Of a stretch of DNA of 55,106 bases, positions 7,326 to 16,007 are shown one piece after another; within the stretch, counting starts at the first letter, position 1, and each line of letters opens with the position of its first letter. Position numbers and translations under genes: made by a program. This stretch comes from Actinomycetota bacterium (GTDB lineage: Bacteria; Actinomycetota; Thermoleophilia; Solirubrobacterales; 70-9). The DNA lies in assembly GCA_018268415.1 (NCBI GenBank), contig JAFDWO010000002.1:1-55106 (forward strand). The letters are read 5' to 3'. A model generated the notes under the pieces. That model made no database searches. It had not been told where the DNA came from and worked only from the letters and a program-made list of their open reading frames with translations.

Positions 7326-9943
7326 TGAGCTCCCGCGGCGGCAAGGACGATCCGCGCCCGATCGTCCTCCTCGCTCTCGCGATCGTCGCCGTGGCGCTCT
7401 GGCACCTCGCCTCCCGGGCGCATCTCGATCCCGGCGCGCTCCGGATCCGTCTGGTCTCGCTGATCCCCGTCGCACTCGGCGCGACCGCGATCGCCTCGGC
7501 GCCGGCGACGCAACGCATCCTCGCCACCCGCCACACGCTCGCCTCGCGGCGAACGGTCGCGATCGTCCCGGCCGACGGCTTCGCCCCGCGACCGGAGACG
7601 GTCGCGGCCTTCGCCGCGGCCCTGGCCGCCGGGTCGCGGCGGCGCGGCGCCTGGGCCGACCGACCGGCGAGCGCGATGCGGGTCCGCCTCGCCAACGACG
7701 CCCGCGGGAGGCTCGCCTACCTGCTGGAGGTCCCAGAGAGAGACGTCTCCCGCCTGCGCAGCGCCCTGCACGCCTATCGCGGCATCGAGCTGAGGGACGC
7801 CTCCGAGGTGCTGGCGACGGACGAGAGCAAGGCTGTCGCCGAGGACAGGACGACGGTGCGCGCGGAGATGGTGCTCGCGAGGCCCTCGCACGAGCCGCTC
7901 GCCCGCCCGGCCCTTGACCCCGATCCGCTCACCCCCTTCGCCGCCGCCCTCGCCGGGGTGAGGCGCGAGCACGGGGTCGAGGCAGAGGTCTGCGTCGACC
8001 TCCTGCCCGCCGCCGGGATGCGCGAGGCGCGACTGCGGCGGCGGATGCGCAGGCGGGCGAGGAGGCGCGGCGGCGAGCGCGGGCGGCCCGTCGGCGAGGT
8101 CCTGGGCGGCGCCCGCGAGGGCGGCCGGGCGAACGACCTGGACCTTTTCGACCGGCGGATGTTCGCCAAGGGCCTCGAGTCGAAGCTGCGGGAGGGGGCG
8201 AGCCTCTTCGAGGTCCAGGTGCTCCTCCGCGTCACCGCCCCCGAGAAGGCGATGGCGCTCGCCGTCCTCCGCGACCTCGAGGCCGCCTTCGCCCCGACCG
8301 CCGACCGCAACCACCTGCGGGTCCGCGGCCTGCCGATCCTCGGCACCGGCTTCCTCGGCTCAGACCTGCCCTGGCGGCGACGGCGCTTCGACCGGCGGAT
8401 CGAGACCGGGCTCTTCCGGCCCGCGAGAAGGGGCATCGTCACCGCCGCCGAGGTCGCGGGCTTCCTGAAGCCGCCGACCTCCTCCTGTCCGGTCGCCGAG
8501 CTGCTGCGCTCGGGCGCCGTCCTCTCCGCGCCGCCCGCCCTTCCGCGCTTCGATCCGCGTCGGGCCGACCTGATCCCGATCGGCCGGGTGCAGACCGAGG
8601 CCGGCGGGCGCCTCGTCGGGGTGCGCGCCGAGGAGAGCTTCTTCACCTACGTCGCCGGGCGCTCGCGCTACGGCAAGACCGAGGCGGCGATCGCGATGTT
8701 CACGCACCTGGTGCGTTCCGGACACGGCGGCCTATTCCTCGACCCCCACGGCGACGCCCTCGACCGGATCAGGCCCTACCTGACCGAGCCGGAGGTCGCC
8801 TCACGGGTGGTCGAGATCGACCTCGGCCCGGGCGGGTCCGACGCCCAGCCGACCTGGAGCCTCTTCGGGATGAGGGGGGTGGACCCCGAGGCGAGGGTCG
8901 ACGCGATCGTCGCCGCCTTCGCCGCGGCGGTCGGCTGGGGCGAGAAGTCGACCAGGGCGATCAACCTGACCACCCAGGCCGCCGCGGCGCTGGCGCGGGT
9001 GGCCGAGGTGGTCGACGAGGAGATCGCGCCGACGATATTCCAGTTGCCGACCCTCCTCACCGACGAGGACTGGCGGGCGGCCGTGGTCCCTTTCCTGCCA
9101 GCCCACGCCCGCGCCTTCTGGACCGATCGCTTCCCGCTCCTCTCCCCCGAGGCGGTGACGCCGGTGACCAACCTCGTCGACCGCCTGCGCACCTCGCGCG
9201 CGACCACCGCGCTCTTCGGTCGCAGCGAGGGGAGCTTCTCGGTGCGCGAGGCGATGGACCGCGGCCTCGTCGTGCTGGCCTGCCCCGGCTCGGGGGGTCC
9301 GAGGGAGAAGCTGGTCGCCGGCCTCCTCGCCTTCGACCTCCTCCACGCCGCGCGCTCGCGGGCGGCGCTCGACCCCGGCAGTCGCAGGCGCTTCGTCGCC
9401 GTCTTCGACGAGGTGCAGTCCTACGACGGCGAGAGCCTCGCCGCCCTGCTCGAGCAGTCGGCCAAGTTCGGACTGCGGGCGATCTTCCTGAACCAGGACC
9501 CCGAGCGCCTGCGCCCGGCGACCCTCCGCGCCCTCACCACCAACCGCTCCCATCTCCTCGCGACGGCGCTCAACTCCCGCTCGGCGGCACTCGTCTCGCG
9601 GGAGCTCGGCGGAGGGGTCGACCCCGCCGCGCTGACCCGCCTCGAGCGCTTCCGCTTCGTCGCCCAGGTGACCGAGCGCGGCGAGCTCTCCGAGCCCTTC
9701 GCGCTCGGCGGGGTGCGGGTCGAGGACGTGCTCGGCGAGGGGAGCCCCGAGAAGCTCGGCGACCTGCGGGCGGCGGTCGAGGCGTCGGGGCGCAGGCGCA
9801 AGGCGGTCGAGGCGCTCGCCCACCAGGAGACGCTCGACGCCCGCATCCGGGCGACGCTCGAAGGGCTCGCCGCCGAAGGCCGCTCGGGGGGCCACGGAGG
9901 CGGGGAGGACGACGAGCAGATCCGCTTCGGTGGGTCCGGATGA
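7325..9943 (+). CDS. TraG/VirD4-like conjugal coupling ATPase
   Basis: 872 residues. Two short hydrophobic segments lie at the N-terminus (about 11-28 and 36-55), then a ~380-residue region resembling the N-terminal part of actinobacterial DNA-transfer ATPases. Walker A is GRSRYGKT (about residues 445-452), followed by FLDPHGDALD. Walker B is FVAVFDEVQSYD (about 690-702) and a LNQDPERL segment follows, as in TraG/TraD and VirD4 coupling proteins. It would dock DNA to the secretion channel at the membrane. GGAGGT at 7313-7318 is an excellent ribosome site, and the start overlaps the methyltransferase stop. It overlaps the next gene by ATGA. Confidence 0.88.
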   Translation: MSSRGGKDDPRPIVLLALAIVAVALWHLASRAHLDPGALRIRLVSLIPVALGATAIASAPATQRILATRHTLASRRTVAIVPADGFAPRPETVAAFAAALAAGSRRRGAWADRPASAMRVRLANDARGRLAYLLEVPERDVSRLRSALHAYRGIELRDASEVLATDESKAVAEDRTTVRAEMVLARPSHEPLARPALDPDPLTPFAAALAGVRREHGVEAEVCVDLLPAAGMREARLRRRMRRRARRRGGERGRPVGEVLGGAREGGRANDLDLFDRRMFAKGLESKLREGASLFEVQVLLRVTAPEKAMALAVLRDLEAAFAPTADRNHLRVRGLPILGTGFLGSDLPWRRRRFDRRIETGLFRPARRGIVTAAEVAGFLKPPTSSCPVAELLRSGAVLSAPPALPRFDPRRADLIPIGRVQTEAGGRLVGVRAEESFFTYVAGRSRYGKTEAAIAMFTHLVRSGHGGLFLDPHGDALDRIRPYLTEPEVASRVVEIDLGPGGSDAQPTWSLFGMRGVDPEARVDAIVAAFAAAVGWGEKSTRAINLTTQAAAALARVAEVVDEEIAPTIFQLPTLLTDEDWRAAVVPFLPAHARAFWTDRFPLLSPEAVTPVTNLVDRLRTSRATTALFGRSEGSFSVREAMDRGLVVLACPGSGGPREKLVAGLLAFDLLHAARSRAALDPGSRRRFVAVFDEVQSYDGESLAALLEQSAKFGLRAIFLNQDPERLRPATLRALTTNRSHLLATALNSRSAALVSRELGGGVDPAALTRLERFRFVAQVTERGELSEPFALGGVRVEDVLGEGSPEKLGDLRAAVEASGRRRKAVEALAHQETLDARIRATLEGLAAEGRSGGHGGGEDDEQIRFGGSG

Positions 9944-10818
9944 CGTCGGCCCTCCCGACCCGCGCCGAGTCGGGCGCGCCCTGGATCGAGGCGCTCGCCT
10001 CCCTCGCCCAGCACCGCGTGCTCACCACGGCCCAGGTCCACGCGATGCACCTGCCTGGGCGGAGGGTGCGCCAGGCACAGCGGCTCATGGCCGAGCTCGG
10101 CGGCGAAGGCCTCGTTGACCGCGCCGTCGGCCTCGGGGCGCAGCGGGTCTGGTTCGCGACCGCGCGCGGGATCGAGGCGGTGCGCTCGGCCGGGGCGCTC
10201 GAAGGCGAGCCGCCGCTCCTCGACCGCCGCTCGGCGGCGGGGCGGCTGATGGCCCACACGCTCGCCGTCAACGACGTCGGGATCGCCTTCATGGTCGCCG
10301 CGCGGGAGCGGGGCGAGGAGTTCGGCGCGCTCTCCTGGCGCCATGAGGTTGCCCACCCCTTGAGCGCGCCCGCGCGCCGCCGTCGCCGGAGGTGGAAGGC
10401 CGCCGACGCCGTCCTCACCTACCTGCGCTCCGAGGGCTCCGAGACGGTCGTCGAGCAGCGCTTCCTCGAGCTCGACCGCGCTACCCGCCCGGCCGAGGGC
10501 CTCGCCCGCGAGCTCGCGCTGTACGGGCGACTCCGCCGCGCCGAAGGGCCGGGCGGAAGGCCGCTCTGGCGGGACCGTTTTCCGGCCTTCCCGTCGGTCC
10601 TGTGCGTGCTCGCGGGCTCGCGCGCCGATCTGCTCCGTCGGCGCCGCGACGCCGTCTCGGCCTTCCTGCGCGCCGACCCGGAGATCGGCTCCTCCGCGCA
10701 GCCCCCGATCCGCATCGGCCTGCTCGAGGACCTCTGCGCGTCGGGGCCGTTCGCGCCGGTCTTCGAGGAGGCGAGGGAGCCGGGGCGCGAGATCGACTGG
10801 CTGGGGAGGGAGGGATGA
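9940..10818 (+). CDS. Replication-relaxation family protein
   Basis: 292 residues. An N-terminal winged-helix-like part (LASLAQHRVLTTAQVHAM, then RRLMAELGGEGLVDR) is followed by HTLAVNDVGIAF and a C-terminal EQRFLELDRAT segment. This matches the actinobacterial replication-relaxation family, which sits beside coupling ATPases on conjugative elements and is thought to act in initiation of element replication or transfer. No canonical relaxase with a His-triad was seen in the window, so this protein is a candidate for that role; this is inference. It overlaps both neighbours by ATGA. Confidence 0.8.
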   Translation: MTSALPTRAESGAPWIEALASLAQHRVLTTAQVHAMHLPGRRVRQAQRLMAELGGEGLVDRAVGLGAQRVWFATARGIEAVRSAGALEGEPPLLDRRSAAGRLMAHTLAVNDVGIAFMVAARERGEEFGALSWRHEVAHPLSAPARRRRRRWKAADAVLTYLRSEGSETVVEQRFLELDRATRPAEGLARELALYGRLRRAEGPGGRPLWRDRFPAFPSVLCVLAGSRADLLRRRRDAVSAFLRADPEIGSSAQPPIRIGLLEDLCASGPFAPVFEEAREPGREIDWLGREG

Positions 10819-11117
10819 GCGGCCCAGCGGTGCCGACGCTCGCGCTCGACCCCGAGACCGTCGAGACGCTGGCCGAGGCGATCGCCGCCCGGGTGGTGGC
10901 GCTCGCCTCCCGGCGCGAGGAGGACAGCTGGATGACGAGCGCCGAGGCGGCGCGCCACCTGGCGGTGCCGATCTCGACGCTCCGCAAGTGGACGGCGGCC
11001 GGGGCGGTCCCGTTCTCCCAGGACGTGCCGGGCGGGCGCTGCTACTTCCGGCGCGCCGAGCTCGACCGCTGGCGCGCCGAAGGCGGGAGCGGAGACCGGC
11101 GAAGCCCGATTAAATGA
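10815..11117 (+). CDS. Excisionase-like helix-turn-helix protein
   Basis: 100 residues with a MerR/HTH_17-type DNA-binding core: MTSAEAARHLAVPISTLRKW, a wing with PGGRCYFRRAELDRW. Such small proteins next to a tyrosine integrase usually act as Xis, directing excision, or as a regulator of the element. The start overlaps the upstream stop (ATGA), so it is co-translated with the conjugation genes, which would couple excision to transfer-gene expression. Confidence 0.85.
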   Translation: MSGPAVPTLALDPETVETLAEAIAARVVALASRREEDSWMTSAEAARHLAVPISTLRKWTAAGAVPFSQDVPGGRCYFRRAELDRWRAEGGSGDRRSPIK

Positions 11118-11136
11118 TCTGCGGAAGAAGAAAAGC

Positions 11137-11165
11137 GGCCCCGCGACGAGCATGCGTCCGGGGCC
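11137..11165. terminator. GC-rich hairpin before the integrase
   Basis: Perfect arms GGCCCCG (11137-11143) and CGGGGCC (11159-11165) enclose a 15-base loop. There is no following T-run, so an attenuator or a recombination-directionality site is as likely as a terminator. It covers an alternative integrase ATG at 11152, which favours the GTG at 11188. Confidence 0.4.
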
Positions 11166-11187
11166 CGGCCCAGGGAGCTGTAACTCC

Positions 11188-12591
11188 GTGAGCGATTCAG
11201 AGCCTAGCCGCCGACGGCGGGTGCCCGGCGCCGCCAACCGCAACCTGTACGAACGGACGGCCTCGACCGGGGAGGCGGTGTATGAGATCGGCTACCGCGA
11301 CGCCGACGGGCGCCAGCGCTTCGAGACGATCGGCCGCAAGATCGGGGAGGCCCGCAAGGCCCGCGACGAGGCCCTGGTGCGGCGGGGACGGGGGGAGCCG
11401 ACCCATTCCAATCCGCGGCTCCGCTTCGGCGAGGCGGCCGACCGCTGGCTCGTCGAGCAGGTCGCCGACCTGCGCCGCCAGACTCGGAACGGCTACCGCA
11501 GCGCGGTGGAGAAGCACCTGCGCCCGCGCTTCGGCAACCGCCGCCTCGACCGGATCACCGTCGACGACTGGGCGCTCCTGGTCCGTCAGCTGCGCGCCGC
11601 GGGCCTCGCCGAGTCGACGATCGAGGGCGTCCTGCGGGTCGGCCGCCGCGTCTACAAGTTCGCCGCCCGGCGGATGGGCTGGTACGGGGTGCTGACGATC
11701 GCCCTGCTCGAACCCTCGGAGCGGCCGAAGGTCACCGCTCGCCGCAAGCACCGCATTTACACGCCCGAGCAGCTCGCCCAGACCCTCGCGGCGGCGCACG
11801 AGCCCTACCGCACCCTCTTCTCCTTCGCCGCCGCCACCGGCGCCCGGGTCTCGGAGTGCGTCGGACTCGTCTGGGCCGACCTCGACCTGCGCGACCCCGA
11901 GGCGGCGACGGTCTCGATCGAGTTCCAGGTCGACCGGGCCGGCGAGCGGCAGGAGCTGAAGACCGAGGCCTCGCGCCGCGAGGTCGAGCTGCCGCCCTCG
12001 CTGGCCCGGATGCTGATCGCCCACCGGGCGCGGAGTCTCCATCGCCGCCCCGGCGACTTCGTCTTCGCCACCGCCAGCGGCAAGGCGCTCGGGCAGCGGA
12101 ACGTCTCCCGCGAGCTCCGCAAGGCGCAGCGGAAGGCCCACGACGGCGACGGACGGCCGACCTTCCCGGTCCTCCACCGCCGCGACTCGGAGGGCAAGCG
12201 GATGAAGGTGCCGCGGGGCGCGGTCCCGTGCTTCCACTCCTTCCGCCACACCTGCGCCTCCTGGGCGATCGCCGACGGCGACGGCGCCGAAGAGGTCTCC
12301 TGGCAGCTCGGCCACAAGGACTCGATCGTCACCCGCAAGGTCTACATCGCCGAGGTCAGGTCGGCGGAGCGGACCGCGCGGCGGCGCGGCCGGATGGAGG
12401 CGCGCTACGGCGACCTCTTCGAGGGTCTGGTACCCGAGGCGCGTGGACCCGCCGAGGACAGGCCTGGTCGCCGAGAGCGCGACCGGCATGGGGGGCGGCG
12501 CCACCCGCGCGGCCGGCGCCGCGGCGGGCTCGAAGCGAGCATCGGCACTCCCTCGACCGAAGGCGGCCAGACCCGGAGGGCGGCGGCGTGA
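11188..12591 (+). CDS. int: Tyrosine recombinase integrase
   Basis: 467 residues from the GTG at 11188, chosen because AGGGAG (11172-11177) lies 10 bases upstream; an ATG at 11152 is possible. Arm-binding and SAM-like core-binding domains occupy the N-terminal half. The catalytic residues are all visible: Arg220 (ATGARVSE), Lys258 (LKTEAS), His350 and Arg353 (FHSFRHT), His376 (LGHKDS) and Tyr386 (KVYIAE). It should integrate and excise the element by strand exchange. The likely site is the 3' half of a tRNA-Thr gene, since copies of that sequence bound the elements downstream; this link is inferred. It is followed by coupled small genes, unusual for an integrase, which more often ends the element. 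Confidence 0.93.
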   Translation: MSDSEPSRRRRVPGAANRNLYERTASTGEAVYEIGYRDADGRQRFETIGRKIGEARKARDEALVRRGRGEPTHSNPRLRFGEAADRWLVEQVADLRRQTRNGYRSAVEKHLRPRFGNRRLDRITVDDWALLVRQLRAAGLAESTIEGVLRVGRRVYKFAARRMGWYGVLTIALLEPSERPKVTARRKHRIYTPEQLAQTLAAAHEPYRTLFSFAAATGARVSECVGLVWADLDLRDPEAATVSIEFQVDRAGERQELKTEASRREVELPPSLARMLIAHRARSLHRRPGDFVFATASGKALGQRNVSRELRKAQRKAHDGDGRPTFPVLHRRDSEGKRMKVPRGAVPCFHSFRHTCASWAIADGDGAEEVSWQLGHKDSIVTRKVYIAEVRSAERTARRRGRMEARYGDLFEGLVPEARGPAEDRPGRRERDRHGGRRHPRGRRRGGLEASIGTPSTEGGQTRRAAA

Positions 12592-12950
12592 GGCTCGGCG
12601 CCGAGATCCTCCTCGCCCTGATCGTCGCCTGGAACTTCGGCGGGGTCCTTCTGCGGCTCGGCGGGACCGTCCTCGTGTTTGTCGGTGCGGCCGGCGTCGC
12701 GCTCGGAGGCGGTCCGAGCGGGCTCCTGCTCGTCGGGGTCGGCGCCGGTCTGTGGGTCCTCGGCCAGGCGCACCATTTCCTCCGCCACGGCGAATGCCGT
12801 GGCCCGCTCGCGCGCCTGATCCTCGAAGGCCGAGGACGTTCAGGGTCGACGACCCCTGCATCGACCGGTTCCCCGACGAACGCAGCGAACGCATATCCGG
12901 GGCCTGTCCATCGCCCGGCTGCTTCGAGGAGGACGAGGAGGCGCGGATGA
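12588..12950 (+). CDS. Small membrane protein downstream of the integrase
   Basis: 120 residues from a GTG at 12588 that overlaps the integrase stop (GTGA), with GGAGGG at 12575-12580. Residues ~5-65 are almost continuously hydrophobic, two to three helices with Gly-rich turns; the C-terminal half is polar and Pro/Arg-rich. No family recognised. Its stop overlaps the next ATG, so three small genes are coupled to the integrase. Confidence 0.65.
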   Translation: MRLGAEILLALIVAWNFGGVLLRLGGTVLVFVGAAGVALGGGPSGLLLVGVGAGLWVLGQAHHFLRHGECRGPLARLILEGRGRSGSTTPASTGSPTNAANAYPGPVHRPAASRRTRRRG

Positions 12951-13552
12951 CCGACGCCCTCATGATCCGGCGCTTCCTCGCGCGGACGCTTGCCGACGAC
13001 GCCCTCGCCGACGAGGTCGCCGACCTGCTGTTCGCACACGTCGTCGAGGCCCGCCTCGACGCTGAGGAGGTCGCCGAGCGCCTCCCCGGTCTGATCGAGG
13101 GACCGCTCCGGGCCGCGCGGACGGACGACTGGAGGGCGGTTGCCGCCCAGTTGATCGCCGAGGCCCGCGAGGTCGACGGCGAGGCCTCGCCGGCCGGCCC
13201 ACGGCGGCTGCGGTTCGTCGACTGCGACCGCCAGCGCTATTCGTCCCGGGTGCCGGCCGCCCAGGTGGGGGAGTTCCTGGTCGGCGACTTCCTCGACGAC
13301 GGCAGCACCGGCGAGGGTGGCGAATTCAAGGTGACGCTGATCGAGCTGGGACAGGGCGGTCGATGGGGCCTCTATCCCTACCTCGAGGCGTTCGACGGCG
13401 GCAAGGCGGCGCTGCGGCGCGCGATCGCCGCCGGCCTCCTCGATGCGCTGGGGCCGGTGGCAAGCCTCGAGGAGTTCGCGCGACGGCTGATCGGGCTCGG
13501 CTTCGGTGATCGGTCCGACAGGCCACTTCGTGTGGTCGGGGGTGCGGACTGA
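12947..13552 (+). CDS. Unknown soluble protein of the integrase operon
   Basis: 201 residues, acidic and without membrane segments. The N-terminal half is helical and Ala/Asp/Glu-rich; the C-terminal half contains LRFVDCDRQRYSSRVPAA and a Gly-rich loop near GRWGLYPYLEAFDGG. No known domain was recognised. It starts at an ATG overlapping the previous stop (ATGA) and ends in a TGATG junction with the next gene. Conserved coupling to the integrase suggests a role in maintenance or control of the element, but this is only context. Confidence 0.65.
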   Translation: MTDALMIRRFLARTLADDALADEVADLLFAHVVEARLDAEEVAERLPGLIEGPLRAARTDDWRAVAAQLIAEAREVDGEASPAGPRRLRFVDCDRQRYSSRVPAAQVGEFLVGDFLDDGSTGEGGEFKVTLIELGQGGRWGLYPYLEAFDGGKAALRRAIAAGLLDALGPVASLEEFARRLIGLGFGDRSDRPLRVVGGAD

Positions 13553-13950
13553 TGTCGGCCGCACCGGAGATCGTCGTCTACGTCCCCGCCGGCGGCCATC
13601 CGGCCACGGTCGGGATAGCCCGCGGCTCGGCGATCGTCGGGCGGCCAGTGCGGGGCGGCGCGGAGGTGAGGATCTATTTCGAGGGTGGGGTGTACGGGCA
13701 GGTCAACATGACGACGCTCGCCGATCGGGCCCGCCACGCCTTCGGGCGGCTGGCCGAGGACTACCCCACCACGGCGTGCAGGACAGTGCCGCGCGAGGCG
13801 CTGGTCGCGGTCGGGACCTTCGAGCCGCGGGCGGGGCGGATCATCCTCACCGGCCTGCACTCCGAAGCCGTCGTGGCGGCCTGGCTCGGGGTGATCCGCC
13901 TTAACCCCGAGGAGCTCGGATCGAATGGCGCTAGGGATCGAGGCCGTTGA
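13552..13950 (+). CDS. Unknown small protein, last gene of the integrase operon
   Basis: 132 residues, predicted mixed alpha/beta (EIVVYVPAGGHPATVGIARG, RIILTGLHSEAVVAAWLG). No recognised domain or membrane helix. The ATG shares a base with the upstream stop (TGATG). Its 3' end overlaps the convergent XRE regulator gene by 20 bases, so the two genes share a transcription-collision boundary. Confidence 0.65.
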   Translation: MSAAPEIVVYVPAGGHPATVGIARGSAIVGRPVRGGAEVRIYFEGGVYGQVNMTTLADRARHAFGRLAEDYPTTACRTVPREALVAVGTFEPRAGRIILTGLHSEAVVAAWLGVIRLNPEELGSNGARDRGR

Positions 13951-14173
13951 CCAGCTCGCCCGGCTCGACGCCGAAGCCCTCGGCGAGGCTGAGGATCGTC
14001 GTCAGCCGCGGCTCGCGACCGCCGCGCTCGAGGCGGCCGATGCTGGTCGGGTGCATGCCGGAGGCGTGGGCGAGGCCGTCCTGGGAGATCCCTTCCCTGG
14101 CCCGGAGCTCACGCATCCGCTCCCCGAAGGCTCGGCTGGCAAGCTCGGCGTCTTCGTGGGTCTGGCCGGACAC
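13931..14173 (-). CDS. XRE-family helix-turn-helix regulator
   Basis: 80 residues from a GTG. The core is a Cro/CI-type HTH: MRELRAREGISQDGLAHASG, HPTSIGRLERGGREPRL, then TILSLAEGFGVEPGELV. It is a compact repressor of the kind that controls element lysogeny-like maintenance. It is transcribed divergently from the ArsR-like gene at 14301 across a repeat-rich region that is the obvious candidate operator. No strong Shine-Dalgarno was seen before the GTG, so the start is the least certain part. Confidence 0.82.
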   Translation of the reverse strand: MSGQTHEDAELASRAFGERMRELRAREGISQDGLAHASGMHPTSIGRLERGGREPRLTTILSLAEGFGVEPGELVNGLDP

Positions 14174-14179
14174 GTCGGG

Positions 14180-14255
14180 GAGCGTGGCGGCTCCCGACCG
14201 AACGGACCAGAGCGTAACGGTCGGGAGCGCATTGGCCTAGAGCGTGTTGGTCGGG
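14180..14255. promoter_or_regulatory. Phased repeat cluster between divergent regulators (candidate operator)
   Basis: GAGCGT occurs at 14180, 14210 and 14240, exactly 30 bases apart. The last two are followed by a shared GGTCGGG (AGAGCGTnnnGGTCGGG at 14209 and 14239). An inverted pair CTCCCGACC (14191-14199) and GGTCGGGAG (14219-14227) overlaps them. Three helical turns of spacing suits cooperative binding of one regulator face. Confidence 0.6.
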
Positions 14256-14300
14256 TACGCTGTCGGCGCTCAGGGGAATTTGGACCGTGGAGGTGGCAGA

Positions 14301-14579
14301 GTGGATGACGTAGTCGGGCGGATCATCGAGCACCCGATCCGCAAGCGGCTGATCGAGGCGCTTTGGCACTCGAGCGAACCTCTCTCGGCCCGTCGCTTCC
14401 ATTCCGAATACAGCGACGGCACGGCTACCCTGGCGACGATCAGCTACCACGTCTGCGTGCTCGAGCATGATGGGGTTGCGGAGGTCGCGCGGGTCGACGG
14501 CGACGAGATGATCGAGCGCTTCGTCGTGCTCGCCGGGCCGAACTGCGCAGAGGCGGTCCGGCGCCTGGGCCTGACCTGA
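14301..14579 (+). CDS. ArsR-type winged-helix protein
   Basis: 92 residues from a GTG at 14301, preceded by GGAGG at 14289-14293 with ideal spacing. It contains an ArsR-like core: IIEHPIRKRLIEALWHSSEP, ATISYHVCVLEHDGVAEVA and a wing near VDGDEMIERFVV. It has no metal-binding Cys motif. Likely a transcriptional regulator, paired divergently with the XRE regulator. A longer start at 14244 exists but lacks a ribosome site. Confidence 0.75.
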   Translation: MDDVVGRIIEHPIRKRLIEALWHSSEPLSARRFHSEYSDGTATLATISYHVCVLEHDGVAEVARVDGDEMIERFVVLAGPNCAEAVRRLGLT

Positions 14580-14613
14580 CGCGCCCCTCAGGAGGGCCGG
14601 GGCCCAGCCTCTT

Positions 14614-14994
14614 TCAGGCGGGGGCGGGGAAGTACCGGCGGCCGTCCTTCTTGACCCGTCCCTCTTTCTCGAGGTCACCCAGCACCCGGTACAGGTAATT
14701 CGGTTTGATTCTCAGCCGCTTCGCGACCTCGGAGGCCGTGACCCCAGGTGATTTCTCGATCAGGACGACGGCCTGGTCGGCGCGACCGCCGGCTCGACGC
14801 CGACGACTTTTCGGCGAGGATTTGGTCGTCGCTTTGGCTTTGCTCCCCCGCGGCCGTCCCGGTCGCCGCCGGGTCGCTTTGCCGCCCAGCGCGGCCAGAG
14901 CGCGCTCAAGGTGCTGTCGCTCCTCGTTCAACTCGTCGAGGCGCTTGCTGATCAGTGCATGTGCGTCCTCGAGTACCGCCGTCGCTTTCGGCAT
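14614..14994 (-). CDS. AT-hook winged-helix DNA-binding protein
   Basis: 126 residues from the ATG at 14994, with GAAGGAG five bases upstream. An N-terminal coiled coil (about residues 5-38, LISKRLDELNEERQHLERAL) is followed by a basic linker with an AT-hook-like RRPGRPRGSK and then a winged helix (VTASEVAKRLRIKPNYLYRV, then EKEGRVKKDGRRYF). The protein should dimerise through the coiled coil and bind DNA with hook plus wing, as in actinobacterial nucleoid or element silencers. A longer frame extends upstream but is not supported. The direction is opposite to the flanking genes. Confidence 0.8.
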   Translation of the reverse strand: MPKATAVLEDAHALISKRLDELNEERQHLERALAALGGKATRRRPGRPRGSKAKATTKSSPKSRRRRAGGRADQAVVLIEKSPGVTASEVAKRLRIKPNYLYRVLGDLEKEGRVKKDGRRYFPAPA

Positions 14995-15182
14995 TCCGCT
15001 CCTTCGATTCAGGACTGGTGATCGAGGCCGCAGTCTCCCACACTGGACTGTGGCCTGGGTGCCATCGTCAGACCTAGGCAGAGCGGACCTCATCAGCCGT
15101 TGATGACTTGACCAGCCACTGTTGTCGACCGGAGATCGGGCGCCCTGGCCGATCCGATCCCGGAATCCGAGATAGATTAAAT

Positions 15183-15908
15183 GTGGTGACCGGCGAAGAG
15201 GCGAAGCCCGCGCCACCGAGCAGGGATCAGGATGGGATTCCACTTCCGTCAGGGGTCCCGAGTTGGCTGCCGCCATTCATCTATGTGTTCGTCGCGATCG
15301 CGTGTGCGGCGCTGCTGGTCGTCCATACGTTCTGGGGTTCCGAAACACCGACGACCGTTGACACCACTTCCCTCGGCCTTCTGGCTCTCCTTCTGATCCT
15401 GCCGTTGGCTCCATACGTGACGAAACTTCGCGCCGGCGAATTGGAGGCCCAGATCGGAAGGGCCGAGGCGCGCGATCTACGCCAGGCGGCGGGCGAACTG
15501 CCGCCGCCGGAGCGGGAGCAGGACGGCGCAGCGTTGGGGGACGAACTCGGCGTGGTCGAGTTGACTGAACGCGACCCGCCGCTTGGATTGGCCAAGTTGC
15601 GGATGGACCTCGAGCGGGAGGTGCGGCGTATTTACCAGCAGCGGGTTCGGAAACCTGCGACGCGAGGTCTCTCACTCGGGATGATGATTCGCGAGTTGGT
15701 GCGGGATGATGTCCTACCGCCGGAGATCTCGGCCCCGCTGCAGGATGTAACTGGACTGGCCAACCGCGCGATCCACGGAGAGTACGTACAGCGTGAGGCT
15801 GCGGAGGAAATCGCCGAGGTAGGAGTCAGGGTCGTGGAGGCGCTCCGGGAGCTCGAGAACGAGACGGCCGGGACTGGCGAAAGACTGGACGTCAATCAGA
15901 ACCGATAG
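15183..15908 (+). CDS. Membrane protein with C-terminal DUF4145/HEPN-like domain
   Basis: 241 residues from tandem GTG codons at 15183 and 15186. Two transmembrane helices (about residues 25-47 and 55-75) precede an acidic linker and a helical C-terminal domain. The latter begins LGLAKLRMDLEREVRRIY and includes GLANRAIHGEYVQREAAEE, which resembles the DUF4145 group of HEPN-like domains. The start codons follow closely on GATTAAAT, so a leaderless transcript is possible. Membrane-anchored helical domains of this type are common in defence islands, but no function is established. It opens the cargo region of the element. Confidence 0.65.
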   Translation: MVTGEEAKPAPPSRDQDGIPLPSGVPSWLPPFIYVFVAIACAALLVVHTFWGSETPTTVDTTSLGLLALLLILPLAPYVTKLRAGELEAQIGRAEARDLRQAAGELPPPEREQDGAALGDELGVVELTERDPPLGLAKLRMDLEREVRRIYQQRVRKPATRGLSLGMMIRELVRDDVLPPEISAPLQDVTGLANRAIHGEYVQREAAEEIAEVGVRVVEALRELENETAGTGERLDVNQNR

Positions 15909-16007
15909 TGCCTGGGGCGGTCCAGCAGGTCGGCCACTCGATGATCTCGCCGATGTCTCCGTCGGGCCCTGCCTCTGAGCCACGGACCAGGCGGCAACGA
16001 CGGCTCG

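Noticed and set aside
11137..11165. Integrase core attachment site (attP)
   Set aside because: It does not share sequence with the tRNA-Thr core, so a hairpin or terminator is the simpler reading.
14180..14255. CRISPR or iteron array
   Set aside because: Only three short repeats with 30-base spacing and no conserved long repeat; fits an operator better than a CRISPR array or replication iterons.
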